This document shows, piece by piece, positions 54,230 through 64,000 of a stretch of DNA of 64,000 bases (the first letter of the stretch is position 1; each line of letters starts with the position of its first letter). A program made the translations under genes and the position numbers. This DNA comes from Catonia carolina (Eukaryota; Arthropoda; Insecta; Hemiptera; Achilidae): NCBI GenBank assembly GCA_035578175.1, contig JAQMRL010000006.1:53463001-53527000 (forward strand), given 5' to 3'. The notes below the pieces were generated by a model. It ran no database searches. It had not been told where the DNA came from and saw only the letters and a program-made list of their open reading frames with translations.

Positions 54230-54910
54230 GCCCATTTTCACTTAGTTTTATGGGACTCCGTCTAGAGGTATAAATTTTTTTCTTTTATGACCACATAAGA
54301 TCACTTTAGTTATTTTGTATGGTTCTTCTTCAATTTCTTCTTCTTGCTGTTCCAAAACTTTTTCATATTTTCAGATCTTATTTTCTTTAGCTCATCTGAT
54401 GAACATATCCCAATTATTGTGCGTTTGACTGTTTTGGTGGCTAATCGAACTTTGTGATTTCCCATTTGGTGTTTATACCAAGGTGTACGTTACGTTAGGT
54501 CCTCCATGGTTAGGTCGAGTTCTTTCATGTCGTTTTGAATTCCTCTGAGCCAGGTTACAATAGCTTTTTCAGATTTAGCGGTAAGTAGTTTTTCAGTGAT
54601 TCTTCTTAGAAGGCGTGTTGCTGGAGTTCTCAGTATGTGTTCCAGGAAGAACATTTTCATTTTACTCATTGCAATTGTGACTGGTTCAGTATCTTTGTAG
54701 ACTTGTAAGTTGGGTGAAAGCCTGTGTTGTCCATCGATATTGTCCACCAAAGAGGTATACTTAATTTAGATCGTTTCCCGTTTGGCTTGCTTTCTAACTC
54801 AAACCGCTTCATACAAAGAATACTTCTCAACGTTTACATCTGCATTACTTCCATTCCAGTTTCTTCGTCAATGATTATGTCTGGAAGCTTATAATAATAT
54901 ATAAACTCAA
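54230..54910 (-). pseudogene. LINE-gamma ORF2 C-terminal fragment, damaged
   Basis: The best frame (54750-54490) reads NIDGQHRLSPNLQVYKDTEP, VTIAMSKMKMFFLEHILRTP, ATRLLRRITEKLLTAKSEKA and IVTWLRGIQNDMKELDLTME, aligning with GEWRFLPNKIIYQDNEPIID... of the copy at 43250. Flanks on both sides contain further shifted pieces. No active-site region. Confidence 0.75.
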
Positions 54911-55119
54911 AATCTTCTTCCTCATTATCATGTACAGAATACAGACCTCTCTCCTGATTGCCTTTACAATTCTTCATTCTGCTCCTTTCTTCCTAGAGTC
55001 GGCAGATGGTATCCTAAAGGAGAAAATGTCCTTTTCTATAAATTGTTCTCATATCCTCCCTTCAATTTAGATAGGATTAGAAGGACAGGGTTAGATAGGA
55101 GGTATAGTGCTCCCCTTAA

Positions 55120-55506
55120 ACTTCTTGTTGTTTACGTCATAAGCCGAAAGGCTAGTTTGAACCTCTAGAGGTTTTATTAAGTAAAACAAGGAGTGTTTAC
55201 CAGTGTTTTCCTCACTGAATGGAAAAATATACTTATCGGCATGCCAAGTCCTCTGAAAAGCATCTAATTTCCACCCTGGAAATGACACCTTCACTTCATC
55301 CACCACATGGTCTGGTTGTACAATGAAATTCATTACACTCAGAGGAGATAACTTTGAGTGTCTTTTACACCTCTACTTCTTCTGTTTTTAAATGCTTCAA
55401 TCATATAATTGACTGATCATGTAATAAGAAACAGAACTATTATTTGTAGCCCTTAAACTAGCAAATTGAGTGTGAATAATTTAAAACTCTACCTGCCTGT
55501 AATCGG
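55120..55506 (-). mobile_element. SINE-A copy
   Basis: TTGTTGTTTACGTCATAAGC to ACCTGCCTGTAATCGGCA; TTAAACT on both sides may be a short TSD remnant. The 72-codon frame is open but more diverged. Confidence 0.88.
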
Positions 55507-55511
55507 CAAGA

Positions 55512-55760
55512 TTTAAACTGATCATAAAGAAATCCAGAACAAAGTTCTCAGAAGCATTGTCAACGCTCCATGGTATGTTAGGAACAACGACCTGCTCCGG
55601 TACTTGGGAGAGGATTCCATAAACGAAGTAATTCGGAAATTTGCCAGGAGTCATGAAGGCAGACTTCTTTACCATGTGAATGCCGAAGCTATACAGCTAC
55701 TCGATAAAACAGATCTGAATAGGAGGCTTTCTCGTGTAAAACCATTTGAACTGGTGTAAT
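55512..55760 (+). pseudogene. Jockey-like LINE ORF2 C-terminus
   Basis: From 55522: HKEIQNKVLRSIVNAPWYVR, NNDLLRYLGEDSINEVIRKF, ARSHEGRLLYHVNAEAIQLL and DKTDLNRRLSRVK. One extra A then shifts the frame; PFELV and a stop follow in the next phase. R-S-I-V-N-A-P-W-Y-V-R-N and K-F-x-x-x-H-E-x-R-L-x-x-H-V-N are the usual jockey ending. A third jockey subfamily in the window, nearly open. Confidence 0.85.
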
Positions 55761-55764
55761 GAAC

Positions 55765-56835
55765 AATACAAAGTTATTAATTTGTTAGTTAATAGTTACT
55801 TTTATATATTTTGAAGTGTTTAGTAAATATCAAAGATTAGTAAATATTATAAATAGTGTATTAGAATATATCAAACATAAATTAAGAACTACTAGTTGGT
55901 AAATTCTTAGATTAAGTACTTAGATCAATTAAGTTAGAACAAAATTGCTAGATAGTCTTAGACTAGACACAATAAATATCACAATCTAAAAAAAATAAAA
56001 AAAAATAAATGCAAATTGCAGAAACCTTTAAAAATTACCAAAATTTACTATTACAAATTTTCATACCTAATTTTAAGGTTTTCCAGTAAAAAAACGTTGT
56101 AGAAGATTTCTTCCAAATTATTAAACATTTTTAACGGCACATCAAAATTAATATCTTTATTTATCTTGTCATTATAAAGACAAAAACTTTAGTAATTACA
56201 GTGCCACTGTAGTAAATAATTTTCAGTTTTCACGCTACGGAAAATATACAAAAACAAAATAATAAAACAAACAAAAGAAACATGAATAAAATACAAATGA
56301 ACGTGTCAACAAATAGGGAAAAAGGGAAAGTTATTTTCCATGTAATATTATACATTAGATAATATAATCTTGTAATGATGATCATTACAAACGTGTAATG
56401 TGTGAAGTGCAGAACAGAAAGTGTAAATTGAAAGTTATGATTTGTTCAAATTACAGTTGTTATTAGCATGCAGTAGCCTTGTAGTACTTTGTCATGGTTT
56501 CTTCTTGAAGTATGCATGCAGAAGGCGTGACTTAATAACGCATGTTTACAGTGATTGGAATTTAAAAATTCTTTCATATTTCTAACCGTTAAGTAGATAT
56601 TCCAAGGAGATATCATATTGTTATCTATTCTGCTTCTTAAGTGAAGTTCCCAATCAGATTCCAGGTAAAGGTTGAAATTATTTTAAAAGATAGAAGCTGG
56701 ACATTGAGGAAGAACATTACCGAGAGATTAGCGACATTCATAATTTAATCATATTAAAGAATTTTGAGGTTGTCCTGGGCGAATAGCGTCACAAACGAAA
56801 GTGTTATCTGAATTATAAAAAGAGGTTGTAAGAAC
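55765..56835. other. Unassigned AT-rich stretch
   Basis: No frame above 64 codons and no repeat match. The first part probably includes the 3' UTR of the jockey fragment. Confidence 0.4.
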
Positions 56836-56839
56836 CAAA

Positions 56840-57530
56840 AAATCTGGTGTGAAACACACCAGATTTCTTCCAATGTAATTTCTTTCCAATGTAAATATTG
56901 AAAAATATAACCTATATATAATGAGTAAACATTGCAATATGATAAACGTAACCTAATTTTTTGTGGTCATATGAAAAAAATAGTTCTATTTCTTATCACA
57001 TAGTCAGCCACTTATATGACTGAACTATTCAAGAATAGAAGAGGTACAGGTGTAAAAGACACTAGTCAGAATTATCTACTCTGAAAGTAATGAATTTCAT
57101 TATACAGCCAGACCCTGTGGTGAATGAAGTGAAGGTGTCATTTGCAGGGTGCAAAGTAGATGCTTTTCGGAGGTCCTGGCATGCTGATAAGCATAGCCTA
57201 TTTTTGTACTCATTAAGGAAGGTAATGTTAAACCACCTCACTCCCGTTTTACTTAGTTAAACCTCTAGAGGTTCAAACCAGCTTTTCGGCTGTTGACCTA
57301 AACAATAACCTAATTTTAATCATAAGTGAATGACGTTAAATGTAAATCAACCTCATTCGACTTAAAAAAATACGGAAAATCACTAATTGTCGTTGAACTA
57401 GGCTCTGTACAAAAAAGTTCTTATTAAATACCTATACTAAGTTATAATTTCTTGTATCACGGTTAATTCCAACAGTGCCTTCATTACCACATCGTGAAAT
57501 AAATAATCTTAATGTTTTGAATATGAATTG
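56840..57530 (-). mobile_element. TG-element right half, interrupted by SINE-A
   Basis: Starts with a perfect hairpin (AAATCTGGTGTG, AAA, CACACCAGATTT, 56840-56866), the family's outer end. It continues after the SINE at TAACCTAATTTTAATCATAAG and AAATACGGAAAATCACTAATTG. From about 57420 it matches 26570-26690 rather than the normal core. Confidence 0.75.
56963..57306 (+). mobile_element. SINE-A, lacking its first ~50 bp
   Basis: Runs from GAAAAAAATAGTTCTATTTC to GTTGACCTAAACAA. AACCTAATTTT occurs on both sides (56951 and 57307), which fits a TSD. Confidence 0.85.
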
Positions 57531-57540
57531 ATTTTTTTTC

Positions 57541-57722
57541 TTTGTTTATTTAACATCGCATCAACTACTGTGGTCATTAGCGACGACGTTGGGTTGCAAC
57601 TGTGATGATGAAATGATTTTTTTAACGTTCGAAAATGCCATGCCTGAGTGGGATCGAACCCACGACCGTATGACGAGAGGCGAGCACGTTAACCAAAGCA
57701 ACTACGCCAATGCGGCCGGCGA
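57541..57722 (-). mobile_element. SINE-C, tRNA-derived, full-length
   Basis: Minus strand: A box TGGCGTAGTTG (57699-57709) and B box GGTTCGATCCC (57650-57660), 38 bp apart. Then CACTCAGGCATGGC, CGTCGTCGCTAATGACC and TTGATGCGATGTTAAATAAA. The head looks like a tRNA, but the anticodon arm is not well formed and a 100 bp body follows, so it is a SINE and not a tRNA gene. Confidence 0.88.
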
Positions 57723-57739
57723 AAAGATTTTTCACAGGT

Positions 57740-58260
57740 AAGATTTTAAGTTGAACTTATAATAGAAACGAAGAATCACGAACCCGCTTTTTCAATATTC
57801 TTCTTCTTCTTTTCTTCACTGCAAGGTCTAAGTTTAGTGAACCTGTTCTGGTGTGCATCTCTTTCTCAGTCTTCCCACAATTCTCGTACCAATTGGTCTG
57901 TAATTTTAAGCCTCTATTAGCATCCTCCCATATGGTATTCTGTTCAAGTGACTGGACCAGTTTCTTTGATTCTGTAAGATCTTGTCACGCAGAGGTGGAA
58001 AAGACAGAACTCGTCTTATTTCGTCATTTCTTATCGTGTCTCTTCTAAAGCATTCCAACACATTACTCAAAAACCTCATCTCTGAGCTTGGATCTTGCTA
58101 TTAATGTTCTTTATATGTATCCAAGATTCGCTGCCATATAGGAGAATAGGAACGGCAATGGTATTGTAGATTTTAATCCTCGTCTCTTGTCTTGTTTTGT
58201 ATTTCAAGTTCCTATGAATATTGCCGCATACGCTTTTTCAATATTAATAGGAAAATTTAT
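57740..58260 (-). pseudogene. LINE-delta ORF2 C-terminal fragment
   Basis: Minus-strand frames give KTRIKIYNTIAVPILLYG-like text, then SEMRFLxNVLECFRRDTIRN, DEIRRVLSFPPL, RDKILQNQRNWSSHLNRIPY, IGTRIVGRLRKRCTPEQ. It is almost identical to 26740-27030 and extends ~200 bp further upstream. Confidence 0.8.
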
Positions 58261-58279
58261 TTTAGATCCTTCTTAACCT

Positions 58280-59095
58280 ATTTTTTTTTTTTTTTTGTTT
58301 AATTACTGCTTCCCCAACATGTAATTCCATATTGTATTCTTGAGTTAAACAAGTCAAAGTAGAGACCGCAAAAGTTGGGTATCACAAAAGTTACGCTGAG
58401 AAATACCTAATTTACGAATGCTTCCAAGGAGCTGATTGTTTAAAGTTTAGGTTGGCTTTTTCTATGAAATTTTCTCGTCTAGGTGAATACCCAAATATTT
58501 AAAGTCACTGACTTTTGATAAAACTACACAGTCCGTATTTTCTTTATATTTTGGGTCGTGATACTTAATTGGAGTATGCAAATAATCCTTTTTTTCCAAG
58601 ATTAATCCCTTGTTTTTGAAACTTTAACTGTCGTTTGATTATTTCTTCACAACTCAAAATTCTAAGATCGTGCCGAGTACACGAATAAAGAAGAAATTTC
58701 TTTTTATTAAAATACAGAAGGGCAATATCATCTGCAAAAGCATTAACCTGGCCACAGATTGGTGAAAGAAATAAGTCATTGGTATAAAAATAAATTTGGC
58801 GATAAAATTGAGCTTTGTGGCACTCCTGCTCGCACAGGATATGGTGAGCTCACAGAATCACCCACTTTACTCGTTGGAATATAAAAGTAATAAAGAAGAA
58901 ATTTATTTTTATTAGAATACAGAAGGGAAAGATCATCTGCAGAAGCATTAACCGTGCCACAGAATGGTGAAAGAAATAAGTCATAGGTATAAATAAATTT
59001 GGCGATAAAATTGAGCCTTGTGGCACTCTTGCTTGCACAGGAAATGGTGGCTCACAGAATCATTCACTTTACTCGTTGGAATATAAAAGTAAAAT
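58280..59095 (-). pseudogene. LINE reverse-transcriptase fragment with duplicated catalytic segment
   Basis: Minus strand: PVRAGVPQSSILSPNLFLYQ (motif B), then after a shift TNDLFLSPICGQVNAFADDI and ALLYFN (motif C, FADD). After that come CTRHDLRILSCEEIIKRQLK, FQKQGINLGKKG and, much later, RIQYGITCWGS. It ends in a poly(A) (T run 58280-58296) before the usual C-terminus. The motif B/C segment is present twice in tandem. Jockey/CR1-like by motif spacing. Confidence 0.8.
58684..59090. repeat. Tandem duplication of ~205 bp
   Basis: Unit 1 is 58684-58888 and unit 2 58889-59090; both start AATAAAGAAGAAATTT and end GTTGGAATATAAAAGT. They differ by roughly twenty substitutions and small indels. Confidence 0.95.
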
Positions 59096-59099
59096 AATA

Positions 59100-59995
59100 T
59101 ACTGAAGTTATAGAAAATTAAAAACTTACAACTTTTATTTTAAGCATTTTTCCAACATAACCTATTTTTGTTACTACTACAACTAATTCTTACAACACAC
59201 TCAGGTTTTCTCAGGTCGTATTTCTCCTCTTCCACTAATAACTAATTCATACTACGATGGCAACAAAATATTCTTGTACTGTCGTGATTTTACTTTCAAC
59301 CTGTAAGACAGTGAAGTTAAAAGCTTTAAGTTAAGTTTGTCTTGAAACACAACCCGTGGGGGCTAATTTTAATGTCAAAGTTTTAGTTTATTTAAACAAA
59401 ATTACCAAAACAACACAAACCTAAACCTCTATTGACTTACTATATTTGTAGCATTTTCTAAACCAGTGCTTATAAAATTATTCTTATTTAATTTCTCATC
59501 ATTTGTAAAGTATTACTTCTACTGCGAACTGTTTTGTATTATGAAAGATAAACAGATCTCTTTGATTTTAATTTCCTTCTTATTGTATGGAGTTGTATCT
59601 TATGGTATTTTTTATTATGGTTTGTAGAGTATGAAGTTCTAATGATAATAAAAAAGAACACAAGCAAGAGGATTTTTAAAGTGTATCCAACCCACTTTAC
59701 TGGATATCAATTCAGCCATATTAAATGCACAACATGGCTGATAAAGAGGACTCGATTAAAACAGTTTGCACGAGTTGTAATCTGCCTGTATGCATAAATG
59801 TGCAGCTTGCAAAGAAAGACACGTACTTTTTTAGACGGCTAGTTTTTACCCTTATTGAACGTGCAGTTGTCGAAGTCATCAGAATAAAAAACATGACGTG
59901 GCCGTGGGCTAGTTGTCATAAAATACTAGTTCATTTTCATCTATTGGAGATAGTAAACGTACTTATAAGTACGTTATAACGCACCTATAATACAA
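59100..59995. other. Mostly unassigned
   Basis: 59104-59160 resembles a TG-element segment (GTTATAGAAAATTAAAAACT, TACAACTTTTATTTTAAGC). The plus frame 59725-59979 (84 codons) starts MHNMADKEDSIKTVCTSCNL; its Cys pairs vaguely recall a piggyBac C-terminal Cys-rich segment, but the evidence is too weak to assign. Confidence 0.4.
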
Positions 59996-60009
59996 TCAGA
60001 ACACATAAT

Positions 60010-60110
60010 TTTTTTGTCGTCAGTCTCTCGACTGGTTTGATGCAGTCTCCAAGCTGTTCTATCTTGCGCAAGTCGTTTCATATCTACATACCTGGAACAC
60101 CCTACATCTA
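60010..60110 (-). mobile_element. LINE-alpha, ~100 bp 5'-truncated insertion
   Basis: Contains only the family 3' end (GTCGTCAGTCTCTCGACTGG, TTTGATGCAGTCTCC, read on plus). TSD AGAACACATAAT (59998-60009) and AGAACACATTAAT (60111-60123). A T run of 7 marks the tail. Confidence 0.88.
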
Positions 60111-60124
60111 AGAACACATTAATG

Positions 60125-60880
60125 AAGATCCAATAAGTTGTGTAAAGCGTAAAAATGAAAGTCCTTTTACATGTTGATATTTCTTATTGATTATCATTAA
60201 GAAATACTGTGGTTTTTTAATTGAAAATTGTATCATATTTTGTCAATTTTAGTAATTATGCTTTAAAGTTCAGCCTACATCTAATTGATATTCTATTACA
60301 ATCCAAGGAATCAGGAAATTGTTTTATTGAAATATCCGTATAAAATTAACCACAATTGTTCAAAATTTCATTGAGATAATTTTTAGATGTTGGTTTAGTT
60401 GACTTTATGTGGAAACCTCTCATTTCAGGGCATTGTGCACTCCTAAAATCACTCTTTTTCTAAAAGTGCCTCGCTTTAGAGCAAAATATATTTGATATTT
60501 TTGGTTTAATCTGACACAATATTCCTTAGGAATCAAATAGTCTATGTAACATATTTTCTATTTTAAAGAGGATAATGAGAACGCAAAGAACTGAACAACT
60601 ATTTCAGCCCATCCCGCACAAGTTTGTTAACCGAAACCAAATTTCCAATTGAACATATCAGATAAAAACATGTTAGAACCTACTAATTTATTGTCTGACA
60701 TTATTCAGTTCGGTGATTGAATTGCAAAATCTTTTGATCTGCTTTAGGTATGGTGAAATAGAATGTATTTTTAATGGTCTAGAAAGAAGTTTCAGTTTCG
60801 AAGGTAATAGAAATGGTTTTTATGAATGATTAACATCTCACCGAATCATTTCTTCTGGGTTTCTTAGTATTAAGTGACCT
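60125..60880. other. Unassigned AT-rich stretch
   Basis: No frame, terminus or repeat match. Confidence 0.4.
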
Positions 60881-60895
60881 TATAATCGCAGAAAC

Positions 60896-61240
60896 GTTTT
60901 TTTTTTTTTTTTTTTTTTTTTTATTCCTAATTTGTGTACGTTGCAATCTGTTCAATTCAGAACAATAAGCAACCCCATATGACCTAATGAGATGAGGATG
61001 ATGTGTATGACGTATAAATGAGGTGTAGTCTTGTACAGACGCAGGCCGACCATTCCTGAGAGAGTATGGTTAATTGAACCCCAACCATCAAAGTACACCG
61101 GGAACCACTGTCTAGTTTCCAAATCCGTATAAAAGTAACTAACTTTACTAGGATTTGAACCAGGAACCTTCGTCTCCGAAAATCAGCTGTTAAACAGCTG
61201 ATTTTGGCGACGACTTTACCTCTAGACCAACCCAGTGGGA
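60896..61240 (-). mobile_element. SINE-B, full-length, with perfect TSD
   Basis: The TSD TAATCGCAGAAAC is exact at 60883-60895 and 61241-61253. The minus strand has B box GGTTCAAATCC, an AAAATCAGCTGTTTAACAGC palindrome and an A-box-like TTGGTCTAGAGG; a ~25 nt T run is the A-tail. Same family as 12106-12435. Confidence 0.93.
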
Positions 61241-61254
61241 TAATCGCAGAAACT

Positions 61255-61588
61255 TACGGTTTTTTTTTTAAATTTCATAAAGGTTTATTTCACTAGAAAT
61301 GTGTGATGTAAAGGTTTTACGTTTAGGCAGTGTGCATACTGATAGCAACTAGTAATATCAACACGATACATACGAGTACATAAGTTTCTCTGAAGAAGGT
61401 TGATGCTCGTTGGTAAGTTTACGGCCGCGTTCAGACTGAAAGCAACTCGTGATCAAAATGCATCGCTATAATACATAATACAATAACATCGCGCTACAAA
61501 GTACAATAAAGTACAAATTTTATACGCGGGCTTACATTAGTTTGAAACTGTTGTTAAATTTTATTGGTCAAACCTTTTCGAAATCAAT
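61255..61588. other. Unassigned; short repeated motif
   Basis: CTGATAGCAACTAGTAAT (about 61340) and CTGAAAGCAACTCGTGAT (about 61437) are related direct repeats ~97 bp apart. No further assignment. Confidence 0.35.
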
Positions 61589-61589
61589 A

Positions 61590-61745
61590 ATTAGTATTAA
61601 TATTTAGCATGATTGTCATATCTAAATTTTTACAATCGGCAAGGTAGGCGTAAGTAAACAGTTGGCCGGACCATGGCAGTCTCATCAAAATTTTAAACGG
61701 ACATTCATCAAATTTAGTTAACCACTGAAGTAAAAGAATATATAG
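61590..61745 (-). mobile_element. Jockey-family 3' UTR segment
   Basis: The complement (CAGTGGTTAACTAAATTTGA, TTTTGATGAGACTGCCATGG, CTACCTTGCCGATTGTAAAA) matches 50165-50335. Confidence 0.6.
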
Positions 61746-61758
61746 GAATATGTTACAT

Positions 61759-62458
61759 CAGTGGTTCTAAAACTTTTTATTTCGAGCCCTACCCCATATG
61801 GTTTATCTATAAGCCACCCCTCCTTTATATGAACATCTTATTTAAGTTAGATGTTCAAAGCGTATTCCAATTGGGACAATGGATTCAATATTGAAATAAT
61901 TAAAAACATAATTACAAATAGATCAGAAGATGTATTTTTAATAAATATGTATTGCTAAATGTTACTTAAAACAAAAATTAGGACTACTAATGTGATGTAT
62001 GAGCCTGTTTTTCCTCAGGACAAAGCTTTCTGAAACGTGGAGTTAGTTCCGACAGTGTAACTCTTAAGTTCTCTTGTCACATCTAATCTTGAACGATTTT
62101 TGGTCTTCATGGCAGCAAGAGTAGAAAATTCAGTTTCACAAGAATATTTTGTATGAAAGGGAATAAGTACTTTTATGGTATTTTCACACAAAAAAGGGTA
62201 TTCTGTTTGGACACTGATCCAGAAGGGCATGAGCGAACATTCCTCAAATTTTATTTCCAAGGCTGTGTCACTTTGAAGATTAATGAGGTTTTCCACATGA
62301 GGTTCATGAGGTTTTACCTAAAGAAAATTTTACTAAATTTCTAAATAAAGAATATTTCACTTTATTTATTTGGTCTACATAAAACTCAATTAATTTTCTG
62401 AAACCAAGCTTTGCGCCCCCCCAAACCTTTCGGGCCCCCCACTTTGAGAACCAATCTG
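61759..62458 (-). mobile_element. hAT element remnant
   Basis: Ends CAGTGGTTCTAAAACTTTTT (61759) and ACTTTGAGAACCAATCTG (to 62458) are imperfect inverted repeats of hAT type. CCCCCC/GGGCCCCCC next to the right end matches the family's sub-terminal style. Possible 8 bp TSDs do not agree. It encloses a hAT transposase C-terminal frame. Confidence 0.75.
62015..62296 (-). pseudogene. hAT transposase C-terminal (dimerisation domain) fragment
   Basis: Open 93-codon minus frame: MENLINLQSDTALEIKFEEC, SLMPFWISVQTEYPFLCENT, IKVLIPFHTKYSCETEFSTL, AAMKTKNRSRLDVTRELK. F-W-x-x-x-x-x-E-Y-P, Y-x-C-E-x-x-F-S-x-L and K-T-K-x-R-S-R-L are the hAT C-terminal dimerisation motif, closest to ZBED5/SCAND3-like transposases. 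The DDE and BED parts are missing. Confidence 0.85.
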
Positions 62459-62477
62459 CGACAAGTTTACCCTTATA

Positions 62478-63421
62478 CAGGGTGTTTCATAATGTTCTTC
62501 TGGGTTACAAAAATTCAGTAAAAAAAACTATTTCACTTACCAAATGAAAGTTGTACGGGCCAATGCAGGGACTCAAACAGTTATTTTTAAACATCTACAA
62601 ATATTCGATGTGTGGTCCTTTGGTGACACGGCACACGAGATGATTTCTTTCGGTAGAATTGCATTGATTATGCGATCCTTCAGCTCAGCGATGTTGTTTA
62701 GGTCATCAGCCGAAAGGCTGGTTTGAACCTGTAGAGGTTTTACTAAGCAAAACGAGGAGTGAGGTGGTTTACATTTGCCTTCCTCACTGAGTGGAAAAGT
62801 ACGCTAATCAGCATGCTGGGCTCTCTGAAAAGCACATATTTTCCATTCTGCAAATGACACCTTCACTTCATTCACCACAGGCTCTGGCTGTATAATGAAA
62901 TTTATTACTTTCAGAGGAGATAACTCTGATTAGTGTCTTTTACACCTCTACCTCTTCTGTACTTAAATGATTCAGTCATTTAATTGGCTGACCACGTGAT
63001 AAGAAACAGAACTATTTATTTTAGCCCTGCAACGAACAGATTGAGTGTAAATAATTTGACACTCCACCTGTCTGTTATGGGCAGTAGCTCAGCGATATCG
63101 TTCGGCATTGGTGGGATAAACACCTTGTCTTTCACATAACCCCAGAGAAAGAAGTCACATGGCGTGAGGTCTGGTGATCTTGTTGGTCACAGTATAATTG
63201 AAATTCGTGAAATTCTAACACACAAAACGACTTTTCGCTTCCCGTGGGAGCCATTTTCTCTATTGTCTACGCCGAGCGGGCAAACGGTTAACTAACTGCC
63301 CAAAATATGTGGAAAAAACTATCTGAAGTGCTCTTTTTTACAGTACTTGTTTCATTCTTATAGCTGGATTACTGTTTTTGTACTGAATTTTTGTAACCAA
63401 AGTACATTATGAAACGCCTTG
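62478..63421 (-). mobile_element. Mariner-like element, internally deleted, split by SINE-A
   Basis: Ends CAGGGTGTTTCATAATG at 62478 and CATTATGAAACGCCTTG to 63421, flanked by TA. The minus strand carries SPDLTPCDFFLWGYVKDKVF then IPPMPNDI, interrupted by SINE-A, then AELKDRIINAI. This is the C-terminal half of a mariner-type transposase found widely in insects; its third catalytic Asp lies in SPDL. The N-terminus and the other catalytic residues are missing. Confidence 0.88.
62693..63085 (-). mobile_element. SINE-A, full-length, inside the mariner-like element
   Basis: The TSD AGCTCAGCGAT is exact at 62682-62692 and 63086-63096. Tail of two GTT units; the 72-codon frame is nearly intact. 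Confidence 0.93.
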
Positions 63422-63423
63422 TA

Positions 63424-64000
63424 CCGGGTGATTTTTTAGTCCTGTTACCCAATTGTTAATGTCTGGTAATATTTTTCTAAAAAAAATAAATTTTGTTTTG
63501 TGACACTAAGTTGGTTGCACTACTCAACCAGTATGGATATGGCAGTGTGAGTTGATTCTCCTTGAGCTGTGTAAAATTTTGTGCCATTTCCGGTCGTGCT
63601 ACGAACAGAATGTCTTTTATCCTAAAACAATCTCTTGTTTAAATCTGGAGGCTGAAGCTCTAGAACTAATCGTATGGGATACGGATACAATTTCAATTTT
63701 TTAGCAGCTTTCTGAGCACTCGAACATGACAAATCAACATGCGAGGAAAGTTTTTGTAAACTTTTCCATGGAGAATTGAGCAATCTTGTTTTCACATTCT
63801 CTTAACGTCATCTGTCAAGAGAGTTGGTCGACCACTACGTTTTCTGCTGCAAACAATACCTGCCTCTAAAAATCAGTTAGTTAGCCTAGAAATTGACTAG
63901 AATAGAGTGGAGGAACACCAAAAAATTTAATTTGAAATGATTCTTTTACACTCGCATACGATTTTGTAGCAAAATATTGTTCAAGAATGAAAACCCGTTG
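63424..64000 (-). mobile_element. Second mariner-like element, runs off the window
   Basis: Starts CCGGGTGATTTTTTAGTCC next to TA (63422-63423). Minus-strand pieces near 63690-63840 read KRSGRPTLLTDDV, SSHVDLSCSSAQKAAKKLKL and YPYPIRLVLELQPPDL, i.e. the second helix-turn-helix of a mariner-type transposase, with shifts. The other end lies beyond 64000. Confidence 0.75.

Noticed and set aside
57640..57722. tRNA-like gene on the minus strand
   Set aside because: A and B boxes are present, but the anticodon arm is not well formed, a non-tRNA body follows, and a truncated copy of the same body lies at 4950; it is a SINE head.
59725..59979. piggyBac C-terminal Cys-rich domain
   Set aside because: Only a loose C-x-x-C pattern; no TTAA-flanked termini or DDD domain found.

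Overview
The window is AT-rich, non-coding eukaryotic DNA. I recognise no intact host gene, no rRNA, no functional tRNA, no operon and no CRISPR array. The mix of jockey-like and APE-type LINEs, pogo/mariner, hAT, Harbinger-like and Helitron elements, tRNA-derived SINEs and (TG)n-bearing elements suggests an arthropod, most likely an insect with a repeat-rich genome. The species cannot be fixed from the sequence, and a hemipteran is only a guess.

Almost everything recognisable is a transposable element, often nested. The commonest is a ~395 bp retroposon, here SINE-A, with about 23 full or partial copies on both strands. It runs from CTGCCCATAACAGACAGG to a (AAC)n tail and is flanked by 10-12 bp target-site duplications (TSDs). 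A second family, here the TG element, is about 1-1.2 kb, ends in ACTTTCTCTTGCC / GGCAAGAGAAAGT and usually carries a (TG)n block. Two tRNA-derived SINE families (SINE-B, SINE-C) have two copies each. LINE remnants fall into several families: LINE-alpha (endonuclease plus reverse transcriptase C-terminus, seven loci), LINE-gamma, LINE-delta, jockey-like fragments and a separate reverse-transcriptase fragment. DNA transposons are represented by internally deleted pogo-like, mariner-like, hAT-like and Harbinger-like copies and one Helitron end.

Layout. 0-10 kb: pogo-like elements, SINE-A, a TG element, a long-inverted-repeat element. 10-17.3 kb: Helitron end, SINE-B, and a LINE-alpha endonuclease region split by a 1.7 kb pogo-like element. 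17.9-20.4 kb: a dense nest with a solo LTR and a LINE piece inside one SINE-A, and a foldback element inside another. 20.8-31.7 kb: TG elements, LINE fragments, a second solo LTR. 32-37 kb: SINE-A split by a hAT element, a third solo LTR, an inverted TG element. 37-46.5 kb: LINE-alpha, LINE-gamma and LINE-delta pieces, a minisatellite. 46.5-55.8 kb: Harbinger-like and hAT-like elements, jockey fragments with a 93 bp tandem array. 56-64 kb: a TG element, a LINE with a duplicated catalytic segment, SINE-B, and two mariner-like elements that abut.

The most unusual signal is a GC-rich solo-LTR family (18135-18787, 28836-29621, 34196-34826). Each copy begins TGTCA, ends TGACA, sits in a 4 bp TSD (exact in one copy, one mismatch in two), has TATATAAAG in its middle and carries, near its 3' end, a sequence identical to a metazoan histone-mRNA 3' stem-loop (GGCCCTTTTCAGGGCC followed by ACCA). 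This suggests an LTR retrotransposon that forms, or once formed, 3' ends by the histone pathway rather than by polyadenylation; that mechanism is inference.
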